Notes: generated by a model from the sequence alone, not told the origin. Shown: positions 9,270 to 19,801, counted from the first letter of the stretch. The stretch is DNA of 64,000 nucleotides from Parabacteroides distasonis ATCC 8503 (GCF_000012845.1 NC_009615.1:767501-831500), one strand, 5' to 3'. Numbers and translations: made by a program.

Positions 9270-10415
9270 ATGAAGACTAAGGTTTTACTTTTAGCTTTGT
9301 TATCAGGTTTTGTATTCTCTGTGACAGCACAGGAATATCAACCGCAGGTGGGGTTCAGCAATGAGGCTGGTTATAAGACTAATTTCAAGAAGAATAAAGC
9401 TCGCGACAATTGGTTTATTTCAATTGCGGGTGGAGCCAGCGTATTGTTAGGGGACCAAAATGGAGAGGCTGATTTCAAGAATCGTTTAAACTTCGCTCCA
9501 CAAGTATCTTTTGGTAAGTGGTTTAATCCGTATTTAGGATTCCGTACCCAGTTAAATGGTGGTATTATCCACGGTTTTGAAGGTGATGGCGCACAGTTTA
9601 TGCAACATAATAAATATGTAGCCGCTCACGTAGACTTGTTGTGGGATGTTACTAACTTTTGGGCTCCTTACAGAGAATCTAAAGTGTTCCGCTTGATTCC
9701 TTGGGTCGGTTTTGGTTATGCGCAGCGTTTCAAGACTACAGAGTCTTATGATCGTCCAAGAACGGAGTCTCCTACGTTGAACGCTGGTATCTTAACCGCT
9801 TTCCGTTTGAGCAAACGTGTTGATTTGAACGTTGAGATCCAAGGTTCTTTGTTGAACGAGCAGTTTAACCGCGTCGAGATGAATCACCTGACAGATGGTA
9901 TCGTTCAGTTGAGCGCTGGTTTGACATTCAAATTGGGTAAGACAGACTTCGAGGTATTGGAGCCGATGGATTACGCTTTGTTGAACGACTTGAACGGCCA
10001 GATCAACTCTTTGCGTGCTGCTAACGATGAGTTGAGCAAACGTCCGGTTTCTTGCCCTGAGTGCCAAGAGACAGTTACTGAAGTTGTAAATAACTACGTT
10101 GACAATGTGGTTTACTTTCGCATCAACAGCGCTAAGATCGACAAGAACCAGCAGATCAATATCTATAACACAGCTGAGTTCATGAAGAACAACAACGCTC
10201 CGATCAAGGTAGTTGGTTACGCTGACAAGAAGACGGGTACTTCTGATTATAACATGGGTCTTTCTGAGAAACGTGCTAGAGCGGTCGCTAAGGAACTTAT
10301 CGATAAATACGGTATCTCTTCTAGCCAGATCACTATCGAGTGGAGAGGTTCGGACGAACAACCTTATGGCGAAAATAGCTGGAACCGTGTAGTAATTATG
10401 AGCGCTAATAATTAA
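9270..10415 (+). CDS. OmpA-family outer-membrane protein
   Basis: The 381-residue product has a signal peptide (cleavage likely after FSVTAQ). An N-terminal beta-barrel-like region of about 200 residues follows, then a short linker with a cysteine pair (SCPECQE). The C-terminal OmpA peptidoglycan-binding domain (about 265-380) shows YFRINSAKID, VGYADKKTG and the NMGLSEKRARAV helix. It probably links the outer membrane to peptidoglycan. Codon use is restricted and the promoter strong, both typical of an abundant protein. It stands alone between a consensus promoter and a terminator. Confidence 0.93.
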   Translation: MKTKVLLLALLSGFVFSVTAQEYQPQVGFSNEAGYKTNFKKNKARDNWFISIAGGASVLLGDQNGEADFKNRLNFAPQVSFGKWFNPYLGFRTQLNGGIIHGFEGDGAQFMQHNKYVAAHVDLLWDVTNFWAPYRESKVFRLIPWVGFGYAQRFKTTESYDRPRTESPTLNAGILTAFRLSKRVDLNVEIQGSLLNEQFNRVEMNHLTDGIVQLSAGLTFKLGKTDFEVLEPMDYALLNDLNGQINSLRAANDELSKRPVSCPECQETVTEVVNNYVDNVVYFRINSAKIDKNQQINIYNTAEFMKNNNAPIKVVGYADKKTGTSDYNMGLSEKRARAVAKELIDKYGISSSQITIEWRGSDEQPYGENSWNRVVIMSANN

Positions 10416-10433
10416 TTTACGAATTAATACTTT

Positions 10434-10468
10434 AAAAAGGCCGTACTTCTAAGTGCGGCCTTTTTTTT
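10434..10468 (+). terminator. Rho-independent terminator after the OmpA-family gene
   Basis: GGCCGTACTT at 10439-10448 pairs with AAGTGCGGCC at 10451-10460 (one G-U pair), and eight T residues follow. It isolates the OmpA-family gene from the WcaJ-like gene. Confidence 0.9.
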
Positions 10469-10511
10469 GCGCCGAAAAATACTTACTTTTGTGAGAATTT
10501 ATCGAATTGCT

Positions 10512-11909
10512 ATGATATTGAACAAAAAACATGGTTATTTAATCCAATGGCTGATTGGTGTAGGAGATTTGATCGTATTGAATCTCTTGTTTATGGCCGT
10601 TTTTCATCTGCTTGGCCCGAAATACACGGAAGCGATATCCTATAATTTGAGAGAGGTTATTTTGTTATTGAATTTCTGTTATTTCTTCTCTTTATATTTT
10701 ATCCCGATTCAATTGCATCAGGCGGTCGTGTTTATCGACAAGATTGTGCAACGGGCGTTCGGATTGGTTACCGTACTTATCTTTTTATTCGCTACTTGCT
10801 TGATCTTCTTGAATGTAGGGGATATTCTGGCTACCTTCCTCTTGGTCTATTACGGGGTTTCTATCATCTTGTTTTCGCTTTGGCGGGTTTTTGTGCGCTT
10901 ATCCTTAAAGTTTTATAGGCGAAAAGGCTATAACTTTAAGAAGGTGGTGATTGTGGGTGCGGGAAAGAATGGTATGGAGCTTTACCAAGTTATGAAAGAT
11001 GATTTGAGCTATGGGTTTAGTGTAAAGGGGTTCTTTGATGACAATGACTCGTTGAAAGACGTTTTACCTAATTATTTGGGTAAGACGAGTGAGGTGGAAG
11101 CGTATGTGCTGGAGCATGATATTGATGAGATTTATTGTACCTTGCCGGGTACGAACAACGGAAAGATCGTACGGCTTCTGAATTTCGCCGAGAAGAAGAT
11201 GGTGCGCTTCTATATCGTGCCCGAGTTTTACCGGGATGTAAAGAAGAGTATGGTGATGGAGGTGATGGAATCGATCCCATTGCTGACGGTCCGCCGGGAG
11301 CCTTTGCAATCCGCCTATAACCGGTTCTTGAAACGGACGTTCGATATATTTTTCTCTTTGGTGATTTTGCTCACGATTTATCCGATCCTGTACATCGTGG
11401 TCGGTATAATGATCAAGTTAAGCTCACCCGGCCCGATTTTGTTTAAGCAGAAACGTACGGGATTGTATGGGCATGACTTCGAATGTTTTAAATTTCGTAC
11501 GATGAAGGTGAACGCGCAGGCCGATACCTTGCAGGCCGTCAAGGATGATCCCCGGAAGACCCGGATCGGCGATTTCTTGCGCCGGACGAATCTGGATGAG
11601 TTCCCTCAGTTCGTGAACGTCTTGCTGGGCGATATGTCCGTGGTAGGCCCTCGTCCGCATATGTTGAAGCATACCGAGCAGTACTCGGCGTTGATCGATA
11701 AGTATATGGTGCGGCATTTGGTGAAACCGGGAGTAACGGGGTGGGCGCAAGTCACCGGTTACCGGGGTGAGACCAAGACGCTGGAGCAGATGGAAGGACG
11801 TGTGAAGAGAGATGTGTGGTATATAGAGAATTGGACGTTCTTCCTTGATTTAAAGATTATTGTGGTTACGGTACTGAATATGTTCAAGGGAGAGAAGAAT
11901 GCGTATTGA
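10512..11909 (+). CDS. Undecaprenyl-phosphate sugar-1-phosphate transferase (WcaJ/CpsE-like)
   Basis: This polyprenyl glycosylphosphotransferase starts exopolysaccharide or capsule repeat units on the lipid carrier at the inner membrane. The N-terminal half has four or five membrane segments and then a CoA-binding-like Rossmann part (VVIVGAGKNGMELY). The C-terminal catalytic domain has KRTFDIFFSL, FKQKRTGLYG, CFKFRTM and RRTNLDEFPQF..GDMSVVGPRPH. The ATG at 10512 gives 465 residues. An upstream TTG start would sit in the terminator of the preceding gene. A TACTTTTG -7 element is at 10484-10491. The sugar transferred cannot be read from sequence. Confidence 0.92.
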   Translation: MILNKKHGYLIQWLIGVGDLIVLNLLFMAVFHLLGPKYTEAISYNLREVILLLNFCYFFSLYFIPIQLHQAVVFIDKIVQRAFGLVTVLIFLFATCLIFLNVGDILATFLLVYYGVSIILFSLWRVFVRLSLKFYRRKGYNFKKVVIVGAGKNGMELYQVMKDDLSYGFSVKGFFDDNDSLKDVLPNYLGKTSEVEAYVLEHDIDEIYCTLPGTNNGKIVRLLNFAEKKMVRFYIVPEFYRDVKKSMVMEVMESIPLLTVRREPLQSAYNRFLKRTFDIFFSLVILLTIYPILYIVVGIMIKLSSPGPILFKQKRTGLYGHDFECFKFRTMKVNAQADTLQAVKDDPRKTRIGDFLRRTNLDEFPQFVNVLLGDMSVVGPRPHMLKHTEQYSALIDKYMVRHLVKPGVTGWAQVTGYRGETKTLEQMEGRVKRDVWYIENWTFFLDLKIIVVTVLNMFKGEKNAY

Positions 11910-11932
11910 TCCGATTCGTTGCACACTTTTTG

Positions 11933-11949
11933 CGGATTTGTGTAATCCG
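11933..11949 (+). terminator. Possible weak terminator hairpin before ruvX
   Basis: CGGATT at 11933-11938 pairs with AATCCG at 11944-11949 around a 5-nt loop, and T-rich sequence follows. The stem is short, so it may be an incidental hairpin. Confidence 0.35.
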
Positions 11950-11978
11950 TATTTATATTTATGCTATATTCGCGCTCG

Positions 11979-12401
11979 ATGGGAAGAATAATTGCAATAG
12001 ATTACGGCCGGAAACGTACGGGGATAGCCGCTACGGATATTTTACAGATGATCGCTAACGGCGTGGCGACAGTCCCAAGTGGAGAGGTTGTGAAGTACCT
12101 ATCGGATTACATATCACGGGAACCGGTGGATTTATTTGTGGTCGGGCTTCGGAAGCAAATGAACAATGAGCCTTCTGAGAACATGAAGTATGTGGAGGCG
12201 TTCGTGACCCATCTGAAAAGGACGATACCAAGTATCCCGGTAACTTATTACGACGAGCGGTTCACGTCGGTCTTAGCTCATAAGGCCATGTTGGAAGGCG
12301 GTTTAAAGAAAAAGAAACGGCAAGATAAAGGATTGGTCGATGAGATTAGCGCCGTTATTATTTTGCAAGCTTATTTAGAAAGTAAAAAATATCAGTTATA
12401 A
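11979..12401 (+). CDS. ruvX: Putative pre-16S rRNA nuclease / Holliday-junction resolvase-like YqgF
   Basis: The 140-residue RNase H-fold protein has the N-terminal catalytic aspartate in RIIAIDYGRKRTG, the FVVGLRKQMNN segment, YYDERFTSV and a C-terminal VDEISAVIILQAYL. YqgF proteins are implicated in 16S rRNA 5' maturation. The resolvase name is historical. The frame opens at 11961, but the ATG at 11979 gives the family's usual MGR start. It ends 3 nt before def, so the two are probably coupled. Confidence 0.92.
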   Translation: MGRIIAIDYGRKRTGIAATDILQMIANGVATVPSGEVVKYLSDYISREPVDLFVVGLRKQMNNEPSENMKYVEAFVTHLKRTIPSIPVTYYDERFTSVLAHKAMLEGGLKKKKRQDKGLVDEISAVIILQAYLESKKYQL

Positions 12402-12404
12402 CTT

Positions 12405-12962
12405 ATGATTTTACCCGTATTTTTATATGGTCAGCCCGTACTAAGAAAAGAGGCTGAGGATGTACCTAAAGATTATCCCGACTTGAAACAGTTGGTTGCC
12501 AATATGTTTGAAACGATGTATAATGCTGATGGGGTAGGGCTTGCCGCTCCTCAGGTGGGCTTGTCTATCCGTTTGGTGGTTATAGACGGTGATGTGATGG
12601 GAGATGACTTCCCTGAATGCAAGGGTTTCAAGCGTGCGTTGATTAATCCCGAGTTTTTGGAACGTAGCGAGGAGGAAATAGCTATGGAGGAAGGCTGCTT
12701 GAGCCTGCCGGGTATACACGAGAAAGTGTCTCGCTCGAAAACGGTTCGTGTGAGATATTGGGATGAGAATTGGGAGGAGCACGAGGAAGTGGTGGAAGGT
12801 TTCGCCGCCCGTATCGTGCAGCATGAGTGCGAGCATCTGACGGGGCATGTCTTTATCGACAATGTCTCCGCTATTCGCCGCCAATTGAACAAAGGCAAAT
12901 TAAATAGTATTATTAAAGGGACGGTTCGTTGCTCTTACCGGGCAAAAGCCGTTGGTAAATAA
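12405..12962 (+). CDS. def: Peptide deformylase
   Basis: The enzyme removes the N-formyl group from nascent proteins. All three metal-site motifs are present: [10 protein letters not shown] (residues 43-52), EEGCLSLPG with the metal cysteine C98, and QHECEHLTG with metal histidines H140 and H144 and catalytic E141. Cys at position 142 replaces the more usual Tyr/Ile/Phe, which need not affect catalysis. The length of 185 residues is normal. It lies between ruvX and mmdA. Confidence 0.96.
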   Translation: MILPVFLYGQPVLRKEAEDVPKDYPDLKQLVANMFETMYNADGVGLAAPQVGLSIRLVVIDGDVMGDDFPECKGFKRALINPEFLERSEEEIAMEEGCLSLPGIHEKVSRSKTVRVRYWDENWEEHEEVVEGFAARIVQHECEHLTGHVFIDNVSAIRRQLNKGKLNSIIKGTVRCSYRAKAVGK

Positions 12963-12982
12963 TAAATCTATAAATAATCAAT

Positions 12983-14530
12983 ATGACAGATTTAAGTAAA
13001 AACATTGAGGCCCTCAGGGAAAAGAAAGCCGTTATCGAGATGGGCGGTGGTGAGGCTGCTATCGAAAAGCAAGTGGCGATGGGTAAGCTTACTGCCCGGG
13101 AGCGTATCTTGGCTTTGTTGGATAAGAACTCTTTCCATGAGTATGACATGTTCGTGAAACACGATGGCCGTGATTTCGGTATGGAGAAGAAGGTTCTGCC
13201 GGGTGATGGTGTGGTTACCGGTACGGGTACGATCTTTGGTGCCCCGGTTTGCATCTATGCGCAGGACTTTACGGTTGCCGGTGGTTCGTTAGGTTTGCAG
13301 CATGCTCGTAAGATCACCAAGATCATGGATCATGCGTTGAAGATGAAATGTCCGATCATCGGAATCAATGACTCGGGTGGCGCACGTATCCAAGAAGGTG
13401 TTGGTGCTTTGGCTGGTTATGGTGAAATATTCTATCGCAATACGATCGCCTCGGGCGTGATCCCTCAGATTTCCTTGATCCTCGGTCCTTGTGCCGGTGG
13501 TGCCGTTTATTCTCCGGCGTTGACGGACTTCGTGTTTGTGGTTGAGAACATCTCTAAGATGTTTATCACGGGACCGAACGTTATCAAGACCGTGCTGGGT
13601 GAGGATATCTCTATGGAAGACCTTGGTGGCGCACGTGTTCATGCGGAGACTACAGGTAACGCTCATTTCTATGCCTTGAGCGAGCAAGAATGTTTCGATC
13701 AGGTGAAACGTTTGGTTAGCTTCATCCCTTGGAATAATCAGGAGCGTGCGAAAGTGGTTGAGCCGAAAGAGCCGTCCGCTATGCTGAATATCGAGCAAGT
13801 AGTTCCGGCGGACCCGAAACAACCGTATGATGTGCGAGACGTTATCAGATGTATCGTCGATGACTCGGACTTCTTGGAGATTCAAGAGTTGTGGGCCGCT
13901 AATATTGTGATCGGTTTTGGTCGTATGGCAGGAGAAACGGTAGGTTTCGTTGCCAATCAACCGATGGTTTTGGCCGGCGTGCTTGATTGTGATAGCGCTG
14001 ACAAGGCCGCTCGTTTCATCCGTTTCTGCGACTCATTCAATATTCCTATCATCACGTTGGAGGATATGCCGGGTTATCTGCCGGGCGTAGATCAAGAGCA
14101 TGCGGGTGTGATTCGTCATGGGGCTAAGGTTCTGTATGCGTATTCGGAAGCTACTGTTCCTAAGATCACGGTTATCTTGCGCAAGGCGTACGGTGGAGGT
14201 TATATAGCTATGAACTCCCGTCACTTGGGCGCTGACTTCATGTTCGCTTGGCCGAGCGCGGAGATCGCTGTTATGGGTCCGGAAGGCGCAGCTAACATCA
14301 TATTCCGCAAGGAGATCATGGAGGCGGAAGATCAGAACGCTATGCGTCAGGAGAAGGTGAAAGAATATATCGAGAAATTCGCGAACCCGTACGTGGCGGC
14401 TTCCAAGGGATTTATCGACTCTGTGATCGAACCGAAAGAAACCCGTTCATTATTGCTACACGCACTGAAGCTTTCCATTCTAAAAGAGGAATACAGACCG
14501 GCCAAGAAGCACGGTTTGCCTCCGTTCTAA
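12983..14530 (+). CDS. mmdA: Methylmalonyl-CoA decarboxylase / propionyl-CoA carboxylase carboxyltransferase subunit
   Basis: The 515-residue acyl-CoA carboxyltransferase transfers CO2 between methylmalonyl-CoA and biotin. It has the crotonase-fold halves typical of the family: AGGSLGLQHARKI, INDSGGARIQEGV, GPCAGGAVYSPAL, and the second half with VDDSDFLEIQ and LRKAYGGGYIAM. In Bacteroidales it works in succinate-to-propionate fermentation. A biotin carrier follows 12 nt downstream. No membrane beta subunit is adjacent, so whether it acts as a Na+-pumping decarboxylase or a carboxylase subunit is not settled here. Confidence 0.92.
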   Translation: MTDLSKNIEALREKKAVIEMGGGEAAIEKQVAMGKLTARERILALLDKNSFHEYDMFVKHDGRDFGMEKKVLPGDGVVTGTGTIFGAPVCIYAQDFTVAGGSLGLQHARKITKIMDHALKMKCPIIGINDSGGARIQEGVGALAGYGEIFYRNTIASGVIPQISLILGPCAGGAVYSPALTDFVFVVENISKMFITGPNVIKTVLGEDISMEDLGGARVHAETTGNAHFYALSEQECFDQVKRLVSFIPWNNQERAKVVEPKEPSAMLNIEQVVPADPKQPYDVRDVIRCIVDDSDFLEIQELWAANIVIGFGRMAGETVGFVANQPMVLAGVLDCDSADKAARFIRFCDSFNIPIITLEDMPGYLPGVDQEHAGVIRHGAKVLYAYSEATVPKITVILRKAYGGGYIAMNSRHLGADFMFAWPSAEIAVMGPEGAANIIFRKEIMEAEDQNAMRQEKVKEYIEKFANPYVAASKGFIDSVIEPKETRSLLLHALKLSILKEEYRPAKKHGLPPF

Positions 14531-14542
14531 ATTGATGAGAGT

Positions 14543-14875
14543 ATGGAAAAGAAACACCAGCAAGAAGAATATGTAGACTTTGTGGTGACGGCACGTAAAT
14601 ATAAGACGTTGCTGACAGCGAAGTATAAGAGCCGACCGATGTGGCATAAGCCGTCGGCTGGTGACGTGGTTTCTCATCTTCCCGGAACGATTATCAAGAT
14701 TATGGTAGAGGAAGGACAGGCTGTGGAGGCCGGGCAACTTCTGCTAATCCATGAGGCGATGAAAATGCAGAACCGGGTGATCGCTCCCATATCGGGAGTC
14801 GTTGTCGAGCTCAATGTAAAAGAGGGCGATAAGATAACGAAGAATCATTTAATGGTAAAAATAGAGTCTAAGTAA
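14543..14875 (+). CDS. Biotin carboxyl carrier protein
   Basis: The 110-residue protein has a C-terminal biotinyl domain (about 45-110). The biotin-accepting lysine is K74 in EAMKMQN, with the usual glycine-rich PGTIIKIMVEEG turn before it. The N-terminal 40 residues are lysine- and tyrosine-rich and not the Ala/Pro linker of longer carriers. It probably carries CO2 for the MmdA protein encoded just upstream. Confidence 0.9.
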   Translation: MEKKHQQEEYVDFVVTARKYKTLLTAKYKSRPMWHKPSAGDVVSHLPGTIIKIMVEEGQAVEAGQLLLIHEAMKMQNRVIAPISGVVVELNVKEGDKITKNHLMVKIESK

Positions 14876-14916
14876 GATAATTTACTTATTTTTGCCTCTC
14901 AATCATTTTTAATAGG

Positions 14917-17040
14917 ATGAAGAAGGCAACACTCTTTTTGATATTACAGATATTTACGATTTCGCTTTTTGCGCAGATTAATACGGACCGTGTATTGGCC
15001 ATTGGCAGGAACGCCCTTTATTTTGAGGATTATGTTCTTTCCATTCAGTACTTCAATCAGGTTATCAAATCCAAACCTTGGTTGGCGGAACCTTATTTTT
15101 ACCGTGCGGTGGCGAAGATAAATCTGGACGATTTTAAGGGGGCCGAGGAAGACTGTACTTTATGTCTTCAGCGGAACCCTTTTTTAACGCAAGCGTATTA
15201 CGCTCGCGGCATCGCCCGTCAAAGCCAGGAGAAATACGACGAGGCGATCGACGATTACCAGAAAGGACTTGAGTTCAAACCCGAGGACCGCCAGATGCTG
15301 GTGAATATGGCGGTGGCTTTTATCCAGAAAAAAGACTACAACGGGGCGGAGAAGACATTCGATGATTTAATGACCGCCCATCCGAAATATTCCATGAATT
15401 ATATGACACGGGGCGCTATGTATCTGGAGAAAGGGGATACGTTGAAAGCCTTGGCCGATTATAATAAGGCGATCGAGATGGATCCTTATTATGCGCCGGC
15501 GTATGGCAATCGTGCGATCCTTCATTATCAAATGGATGATTACAAGGACGCTTTGGCCGATTTGAACGAGGCTCTACGTCTGGATACCCGTGAGAGCGGA
15601 TATTATATTAACCGGGGGCTAGTTCGTTATCAGATGAATGACTTGAGAGGTGCGATGGCCGATTACGATCAGGTGATCAGCATGGATAGCCGGAACTTGA
15701 TCGCACGATTCAACCGAGGTTTGCTTCGGTTCCAAGTCGGGGATAATAACCGTGCTATCGAAGACTTCGATGTCGTTATCCAGCAAGAGCCAGATAACTA
15801 TATGGCTTATTACAACCGTGCGTTGCTCCGTTTCGAGACGGGCGACTACCGGGGGGCCGTGCAGGATTACGACGTGGTCTTGAAGCAATATCCTACTTTC
15901 CTGCCAGGCTTTGTGAGCCGTTCGGAAGCAAAGCGTAAGCTGGGGGATAACGTGGGGGCAGACCGTGATTATTGGGCGGCCATAAAGATGGAGGAGCAGG
16001 CCAAGAACGGACAGATCCCGAAGACATCGTCTTCGGGTTCCAATACAGCGGTGAACGGAGATGCCAAGACGGACGATTCGGAGGAGAATACTCGTGAGCA
16101 ATCCGATAAGAATATCAATAAGTTCAACCGCTTGGTGGTATACGATAAGGAGCAGGAGCGTAAAAGTAAATACCAAAGCGAGGTCCGTGGGCGTGTACAA
16201 GACCGGAATGTCCATGTGGATCTGGAACCCCAGTTTGTCTTGACCTATTACGAGAAGGCGGATCCCGTAAAGAAACTTGTTTATTACGACAAGATGGTGG
16301 AGGATTACAATGGCCAGATGGTCTTGAAGCGTAAATTGCGTATCACGAACGAGGAGGCCGCTTTGACCGAGGACCAGATCGCCGTGCATTTCGCCTCCAT
16401 CGACGAGTATTCGGCGGAGATCGAGCGTGATCCGAACAACGCTAACGCTTATTTCGGTCGTGCGATGGACTTCATGTTGGTGCAGGATTTCTCGGAGGCG
16501 ATCAAGAGTTTCTCGGAAGCGATCGAGCGAGACCCCTCGTTCACGATGGCCTATTTCAATCGTGCCGTAGAACGTTATAAGCAATTGATGTACACCCAAT
16601 CCCAGCAGGCAAACAAGGATACATACGACTTGAGTGGCTCGGGGATGAACTTGAATATCGGTAAGTCCGCACAGTCGCAGGTAAACGCCAACACCTCGGT
16701 AGACCCTCGTAGCGCTATGTTGAAGGATAATAAGCGAGCCTATGAGCATGAGCAGATCATGAGGGATTACGATATGGTGATCAAGCTGAACCCGGGTTTT
16801 GTGTACGCCTACTTTAACCGTGCGAACCTGCGTTGCGCCCAGCGTGATTTCCGTGCCGCTATCGTTGATTACAACGAGGCGATCGAGCGAGACCCTGAAT
16901 TTGCCGAGGCTTACTACAACCGTGGGTTAGCCCGTCTGTCGCAAGGTGACGTGAACCGGGGCATCGCCGATTTGAGCAAGGCAGGGGAATTGGGTATCTA
17001 CAACGCCTATAGTATCATCAAGCGAATGACAAGCCGGTGA
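14917..17040 (+). CDS. Exported tetratricopeptide-repeat protein
   Basis: The 707-residue protein has a signal peptide (cleavage likely after SLFAQ). About eight or more TPR units fill residues 20-340, with motifs such as AYYARGIARQSQEKYDEAIDDY and ADYNKAIEMDP. A central charged stretch (about 365-470) lacks repeats, and more TPRs follow at 500-560 and 610-700. TPR arrays bind other proteins, and no partner or enzyme domain is visible. A TATTTTTG promoter element at 14887-14894 suggests its own transcript. The specific function is unknown. Confidence 0.85.
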   Translation: MKKATLFLILQIFTISLFAQINTDRVLAIGRNALYFEDYVLSIQYFNQVIKSKPWLAEPYFYRAVAKINLDDFKGAEEDCTLCLQRNPFLTQAYYARGIARQSQEKYDEAIDDYQKGLEFKPEDRQMLVNMAVAFIQKKDYNGAEKTFDDLMTAHPKYSMNYMTRGAMYLEKGDTLKALADYNKAIEMDPYYAPAYGNRAILHYQMDDYKDALADLNEALRLDTRESGYYINRGLVRYQMNDLRGAMADYDQVISMDSRNLIARFNRGLLRFQVGDNNRAIEDFDVVIQQEPDNYMAYYNRALLRFETGDYRGAVQDYDVVLKQYPTFLPGFVSRSEAKRKLGDNVGADRDYWAAIKMEEQAKNGQIPKTSSSGSNTAVNGDAKTDDSEENTREQSDKNINKFNRLVVYDKEQERKSKYQSEVRGRVQDRNVHVDLEPQFVLTYYEKADPVKKLVYYDKMVEDYNGQMVLKRKLRITNEEAALTEDQIAVHFASIDEYSAEIERDPNNANAYFGRAMDFMLVQDFSEAIKSFSEAIERDPSFTMAYFNRAVERYKQLMYTQSQQANKDTYDLSGSGMNLNIGKSAQSQVNANTSVDPRSAMLKDNKRAYEHEQIMRDYDMVIKLNPGFVYAYFNRANLRCAQRDFRAAIVDYNEAIERDPEFAEAYYNRGLARLSQGDVNRGIADLSKAGELGIYNAYSIIKRMTSR

Positions 17041-17065
17041 TAACGCAAATTATTCGAGTTAAATG

Positions 17066-17096
17066 TTTCGCTGATAGAAAAGAAATATTAACTTTG
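17066..17096 (+). promoter_or_regulatory. Promoter of the thrS-infC-rpmI-rplT operon
   Basis: TTTC at 17066-17069 and TAACTTTG at 17089-17096 are separated by 19 bp. The start would be near 17102, about 29 nt before thrS. I see no T-box structure in this short leader. Confidence 0.6.
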
Positions 17097-17130
17097 TGGG
17101 CTGAATATAAAGAATTTTAGAGAATAGAAT

Positions 17131-19086
17131 ATGATAAAGATTACATTTCCGGACAATTCCGTAAGAGAATATGCAAAGGGAACGACTGCTATGCAGATAG
17201 CGGAAAGCATTAGTTCTCGTTTGGCACAGGAAGTCCTAGCCGCAAGCGTGAATGGGGAGGTTTGGGACTTAAGCCGTCCTATCAACGACGACGCTACGGT
17301 GAAACTTTTGAAGTGGGAAGACGAGGAAGGTAAACATGCGTTCTGGCATTCCAGCGCTCACCTTATGGCAGAGGCTTTGCAGGAATTATATCCGGGTATT
17401 AAATTCGGTATCGGTCCGGCGATCGAGAACGGTTTCTATTATGACGTGGATCCGGGCGAGGCCGTGATCAAAGAGGGTGATTTCGCTGCTATCGAGGCTA
17501 AGATGCTTGAGCTGGTAGCCAAGAAAGAAGAGATCAAACGTCAGGACATTACCAAGGCGGATGCCATGAAGATGTTCGGCGATAGAGGTGAAGAGTATAA
17601 AACAGAGCTTATCAGTGAGTTGGAAGACGGTACGATCACTACCTATACACAGGGTTCTTTTACGGACTTGTGTAGAGGGCCGCACTTACCGAATACCTCT
17701 TATCTGAAAGCTGTCAAGATATTGAGCGTAGCCGGCGCTTATTGGCGTGGCGATGAGAAACGCAAGCAATTGGTTCGTTTGTATGGTATCACTTTCCCGA
17801 AAAAGAAGATGTTGGATGAGTATCTGACATTGTTGGAGGAGGCCAAGAAACGTGACCACCGTAAGATCGGTAAGGAAATGGACTTGTTCATGTTCTCCGA
17901 TACGGTAGGTAAGGGCTTACCGATGTGGTTGCCGAAAGGTACCGCCTTGCGTTTGCGTCTGCAAGAGTTCTTGCGTCGTATCCAAGCTCGTTATAATTAT
18001 CAAGAGGTAATGTGTCCGCCGATCGGTAATAAATTATTGTATATTACCTCCGGCCACTACGCTAAATACGGAAAGGATTCTTTCCAACCGATCCATACAC
18101 CTGAGGAGGGTGAGGAATACTTCTTGAAACCGATGAACTGTCCTCATCACTGTATGATCTATAAAAACTCTCCTCGTTCGTATAAGGACCTGCCGTTGCG
18201 TCTCGCTGAGTTCGGTACGGTTTGCCGGTATGAGCAGAGCGGAGAGTTGCACGGATTGACCCGTGTACGTAGCTTTACGCAGGATGATGCTCATATTTTC
18301 TGCCGCCCCGATCAAGTAAAGCAGGAATTCTTGAACGTGATGGACATCATCTCGATCGTATTCAAGACGATGAATTTCGAGAACTTCGAGGCTCAGATCT
18401 CCTTGCGTGACAAGGTGAACCGTGAGAAATATATCGGTAGCGACGAGAATTGGGAGAAGGCTGAGCAAGCGATTGTAGAGGCTTGTGAGGAAAAAGGCTT
18501 GAAAGCTAAGATCGAATATGGAGAGGCCGCTTTCTACGGTCCGAAACTCGACTTCATGGTGAAAGACGCTATCGGCCGCCGTTGGCAGTTAGGTACGATT
18601 CAGGTAGACTATAACTTACCGGAACGTTTCCAATTGGAATATACGGGTGCCGACAACCAGAAGCACCGTCCGGTTATGATCCACCGCGCGCCGTTCGGTT
18701 CCATGGAACGATTCGTTGCCGTATTGATCGAGCACACCGCCGGAAAGTTCCCGTTGTGGTTGACTCCGGAGCAGGTATGTATCATGCCGATCAGCGAGAA
18801 GTTTAATGATTACGCTTGGCAAATCGCGCGTGAGTTGGGTAATCAGGAAATCCGTGCTATCGTAGATGACCGAAATGAGAAGATCGGTCGTAAAATTCGT
18901 GACAATGAATTGAAAAGAATCCCTTATATGCTCATCGTTGGAGAAAAAGAAGCAGAAAATAGTGAAGTTTCTGTAAGAAAACAGGGCGAAGGTGATAAAG
19001 GTTCGATGAAAATTGCTACCTTTGCAGCGCTTTTGAATGGCGAGGTAGAGGAAATGATGAATCGCTGGCAAAAAAGTAATGATTAA
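17131..19086 (+). CDS. thrS: Threonyl-tRNA synthetase
   Basis: The enzyme charges tRNA-Thr. The 651-residue product shows the full bacterial architecture: a TGS domain (1-60), the editing domain with [11 protein letters not shown] and a later metal-site segment, and the class II catalytic core with MNCPHHC (zinc cysteine), motif 2 ([14 protein letters not shown]) and motif 3 ([10 protein letters not shown]). A C-terminal anticodon-binding domain completes it. Length is normal. Gene order thrS-infC-rpmI-rplT is the classic bacterial one. Confidence 0.98.
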   Translation: MIKITFPDNSVREYAKGTTAMQIAESISSRLAQEVLAASVNGEVWDLSRPINDDATVKLLKWEDEEGKHAFWHSSAHLMAEALQELYPGIKFGIGPAIENGFYYDVDPGEAVIKEGDFAAIEAKMLELVAKKEEIKRQDITKADAMKMFGDRGEEYKTELISELEDGTITTYTQGSFTDLCRGPHLPNTSYLKAVKILSVAGAYWRGDEKRKQLVRLYGITFPKKKMLDEYLTLLEEAKKRDHRKIGKEMDLFMFSDTVGKGLPMWLPKGTALRLRLQEFLRRIQARYNYQEVMCPPIGNKLLYITSGHYAKYGKDSFQPIHTPEEGEEYFLKPMNCPHHCMIYKNSPRSYKDLPLRLAEFGTVCRYEQSGELHGLTRVRSFTQDDAHIFCRPDQVKQEFLNVMDIISIVFKTMNFENFEAQISLRDKVNREKYIGSDENWEKAEQAIVEACEEKGLKAKIEYGEAAFYGPKLDFMVKDAIGRRWQLGTIQVDYNLPERFQLEYTGADNQKHRPVMIHRAPFGSMERFVAVLIEHTAGKFPLWLTPEQVCIMPISEKFNDYAWQIARELGNQEIRAIVDDRNEKIGRKIRDNELKRIPYMLIVGEKEAENSEVSVRKQGEGDKGSMKIATFAALLNGEVEEMMNRWQKSND

Positions 19087-19119
19087 ATAACTAATAACGA
19101 GGAGAATAAATCTTTTTGA

Positions 19120-19746
19120 ATGAAGAATGACAATCTGAAAGAACAGTATAGAATCAACGAACGTATTCGTGTTCGTGAAGTTCGTTTAGTAGGTGACAAT
19201 ATTGAGACGGGTGTTTATCCGATCGCTCAAGCGCTGAAAATAGCGGAAGAGCAGGGGATGGATCTAGTCGAGATTTCACCAAATGCTGCGCCCCCCGTTT
19301 GTAGAGTAATCGACTACCAAAAATTCCTCTATCAGCAAAAAAAGCGTCAGAAAGAGCAAAAAGCGAAATCTGTGAAAGTGGTCGTGAAGGAGATTCGTTT
19401 CGGACCTCAGACAGATGATCATGATTACAATTTTAAATTGAAGCACGCTAAGGGATTTTTGGAGGAAGGTTCGAAGGTCAAAGCCTACGTGTTCTTTAAA
19501 GGCCGTTCTATCCTTTTCAAGGAACAGGGAGAAGTCTTGCTGCTTCGTTTTGCCAACGATTTGGAGGATTATGGAAAAGTAGAGCAGTTGCCGGTTTTAG
19601 AGGGAAAACGTATGATTATCATGCTTACTCCGAAGAAAGCGGGCACTGGTTCAGCCCCGGCTGCGGCCGCAGCTCCGAAAGTTGTAAAGAAAGTGATTAC
19701 GACACCTAAGCCTAAAAGCGAGGGTGATAAGAAAACAGAAGAATAA
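19120..19746 (+). CDS. infC: Translation initiation factor IF-3
   Basis: IF-3 binds the 30S subunit and checks start-codon selection. The 208-residue product has the N-terminal domain motif [18 protein letters not shown] and C-terminal domain segments [16 protein letters not shown] and [17 protein letters not shown] tail of about 25 residues rich in Ala, Pro and Lys extends the usual length. The start is an ordinary ATG, so the rare AUU start behind E. coli IF-3 autoregulation is absent. Confidence 0.97.
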   Translation: MKNDNLKEQYRINERIRVREVRLVGDNIETGVYPIAQALKIAEEQGMDLVEISPNAAPPVCRVIDYQKFLYQQKKRQKEQKAKSVKVVVKEIRFGPQTDDHDYNFKLKHAKGFLEEGSKVKAYVFFKGRSILFKEQGEVLLLRFANDLEDYGKVEQLPVLEGKRMIIMLTPKKAGTGSAPAAAAAPKVVKKVITTPKPKSEGDKKTEE

Positions 19747-19801
19747 AATCCGTCCCTGATAGAAGGGAGGTTAAGTTTAATAATTAAAATATAATTGGAA
19801 A

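Noticed and set aside
12820..12845. Defective peptide deformylase because of the HECEH motif
   Set aside because: Both metal histidines and the catalytic Glu are present. The middle Cys replaces a non-catalytic position.
15619..16749. 376-codon minus-strand ORF inside the TPR gene
   Set aside because: It is an antisense shadow created by codon bias. It has no recognisable domain, and the + strand frame has clear TPR motifs and a signal peptide.
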